Source: Methanolobus psychrotolerans (GTDB taxonomy: Archaea; Halobacteriota; Methanosarcinia; Methanosarcinales; Methanosarcinaceae). From it: DNA of 64,000 nucleotides. Positions within the stretch are counted from its first letter, which is position 1. Each line of letters starts with the position of its first letter. The notes under the pieces are model-generated. The model saw only the letters and a list, made by a program, of their open reading frames with translations, was not told the origin of the DNA and ran no database searches. The DNA lies in the NCBI RefSeq assembly GCF_002243045.1, contig NZ_MBKP01000008.1:1-64000 (forward strand). The letters are read 5' to 3'. Below, one piece after another: positions 63,542 through 64,000 of the stretch. The position numbers were made by a program, and so were the translations under genes.

Positions 63542-64000
63542 ATGACATATACAATTTCAGCTCCCCCTCATAAAAAAGACAAACTTGACTTCAGGTCATT
63601 GAACTTAAGTAAAATACTTGCCCTGCTTCCTCTGTGCCTTGTAGCTATATACTTCTTTGGTGTTCCTGCGTTTGGAATTATCCTTGCATCGGTGTTAGCT
63701 GCAGTTGCAACTGAATTCGGTATACAGACGATGTTGAAGCAGAAGTTAACGATTACTGACGGGCATGCAGCTATGACAGGACTTATGCTTGCTTTACTGA
63801 TTCCTCCTGAAGCTCCTTTATGGATTCCAGTTGTCGGTGGATTCTTTGCCATTGCAGTTGGAAAACATGTTTTCGGAGGAATTGGCTCTTACATATTCAA
63901 TCCTGTTCTTGTAGCATGGGTGTTTATCAGAAGTGCCTGGTCTTCCAACATGATTCCTTTATCGATTCCCCATACAGGTCAGTTCTCCGACCTTATACTT
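63542..64000 (+). CDS. rnfD: Rnf complex subunit RnfD (truncated by window end)
   Basis: The first 153 codons of an integral membrane subunit, ATG preceded by GGAGGTGA at 63529-63536. Visible helices: ILALLPLCLVAIYFFGVPAF, GIILASVLAAVATEFGIQTM and PLWIPVVGGFFAIAVGKHVF, with the conserved DGHAAMTGLMLALLIPPEAP loop and FNPVLVAWVFIRSAW. The FMN-attachment threonine lies beyond the window. RnfD and RnfG are the substrates expected for the ApbE protein at 59067. Confidence 0.95.
   Translation, partial: MTYTISAPPHKKDKLDFRSLNLSKILALLPLCLVAIYFFGVPAFGIILASVLAAVATEFGIQTMLKQKLTITDGHAAMTGLMLALLIPPEAPLWIPVVGGFFAIAVGKHVFGGIGSYIFNPVLVAWVFIRSAWSSNMIPLSIPHTGQFSDLIL

Overview
The window comes from a methanogenic archaeon of the order Methanosarcinales, most likely a methylotrophic relative of Methanolobus, Methanomethylovorans or Methanococcoides. 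The signs are archaeal information-processing genes (aIF2-alpha, eS27, eL44, Nop10, PriS, GINS, Pelota, PolX), archaeal ether-lipid and methanofuran genes, TATA-box/leaderless promoters mixed with GGAGGTGA-type ribosome binding sites, and the multiheme cytochrome c plus Rnf gene order (mmcA-rnfC-rnfD) seen in cytochrome-containing methanogens. No rRNA, CRISPR array or complete prophage is visible.

Layout. 1-7.5 kb: the edge of an IS66-type transposase, then PolX, a DUF166 protein, a zinc-ribbon mini-protein, thymidylate kinase, a PAS histidine kinase, and a divergent HisA-like/MfnB pair. 7.5-10.5 kb: an accessory patch with an AT-rich orphan membrane protein, the decayed 5' end of a second cdc48, an array of exact 70-bp repeats and a Fic protein, followed by intact cdc48. 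12.8-28.5 kb: chemoreceptor, HARP-type protein-only RNase P homologue, a divergent MAT, the NAD/lipid cluster (nadX-nadA-UbiA against nadC), a CARDB surface protein, a CetZ-like tubulin, enolase, LarA and LysE. 28.7-42.7 kb: three neighbouring MacB-type ABC modules, each with its own secreted COG1361/CARDB protein, plus a permease remnant, a Yip1 protein and a stand-alone Sensor-domain protein. 42.8-47.1 kb: a two-component pair, a YbjQ protein and a further histidine kinase. 47.5-53 kb: tRNA-Ser(CGA) with an apparent D-arm intron, then the replication/translation cluster priS-gins-rpl44e-rps27e-aif2a-nop10-pac2, which runs into a TIGR00375/EndoQ nuclease. 53-56.2 kb: NFACT (RqcH/NEMF) and Pelota, a ribosome-rescue pair. 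56.5-59 kb: acetate-transporter family protein with an unusual upstream region, diadenylate cyclase and ThpR. 59-64 kb: ApbE, an unknown 134-aa protein, MmcA, RnfC and the start of RnfD.

How the genes work together. The right end encodes the start of a sodium-pumping electron-transport complex with its cytochrome and probable flavin-transfer enzyme. The ABC array looks like a locally amplified cell-envelope machine built from an ATPase, FtsX/MacB permeases and a long surface beta-domain protein. I see no unmistakable undescribed system. The strongest candidates for a second look are the tRNA-Ser D-arm intron, the tandem MacB/COG1361 array, the 70-bp repeat/Fic/cdc48-remnant patch, the LarA gene whose conserved N-terminus precedes any canonical start codon, and the eight-motif MmcA with an EF-hand-like loop.
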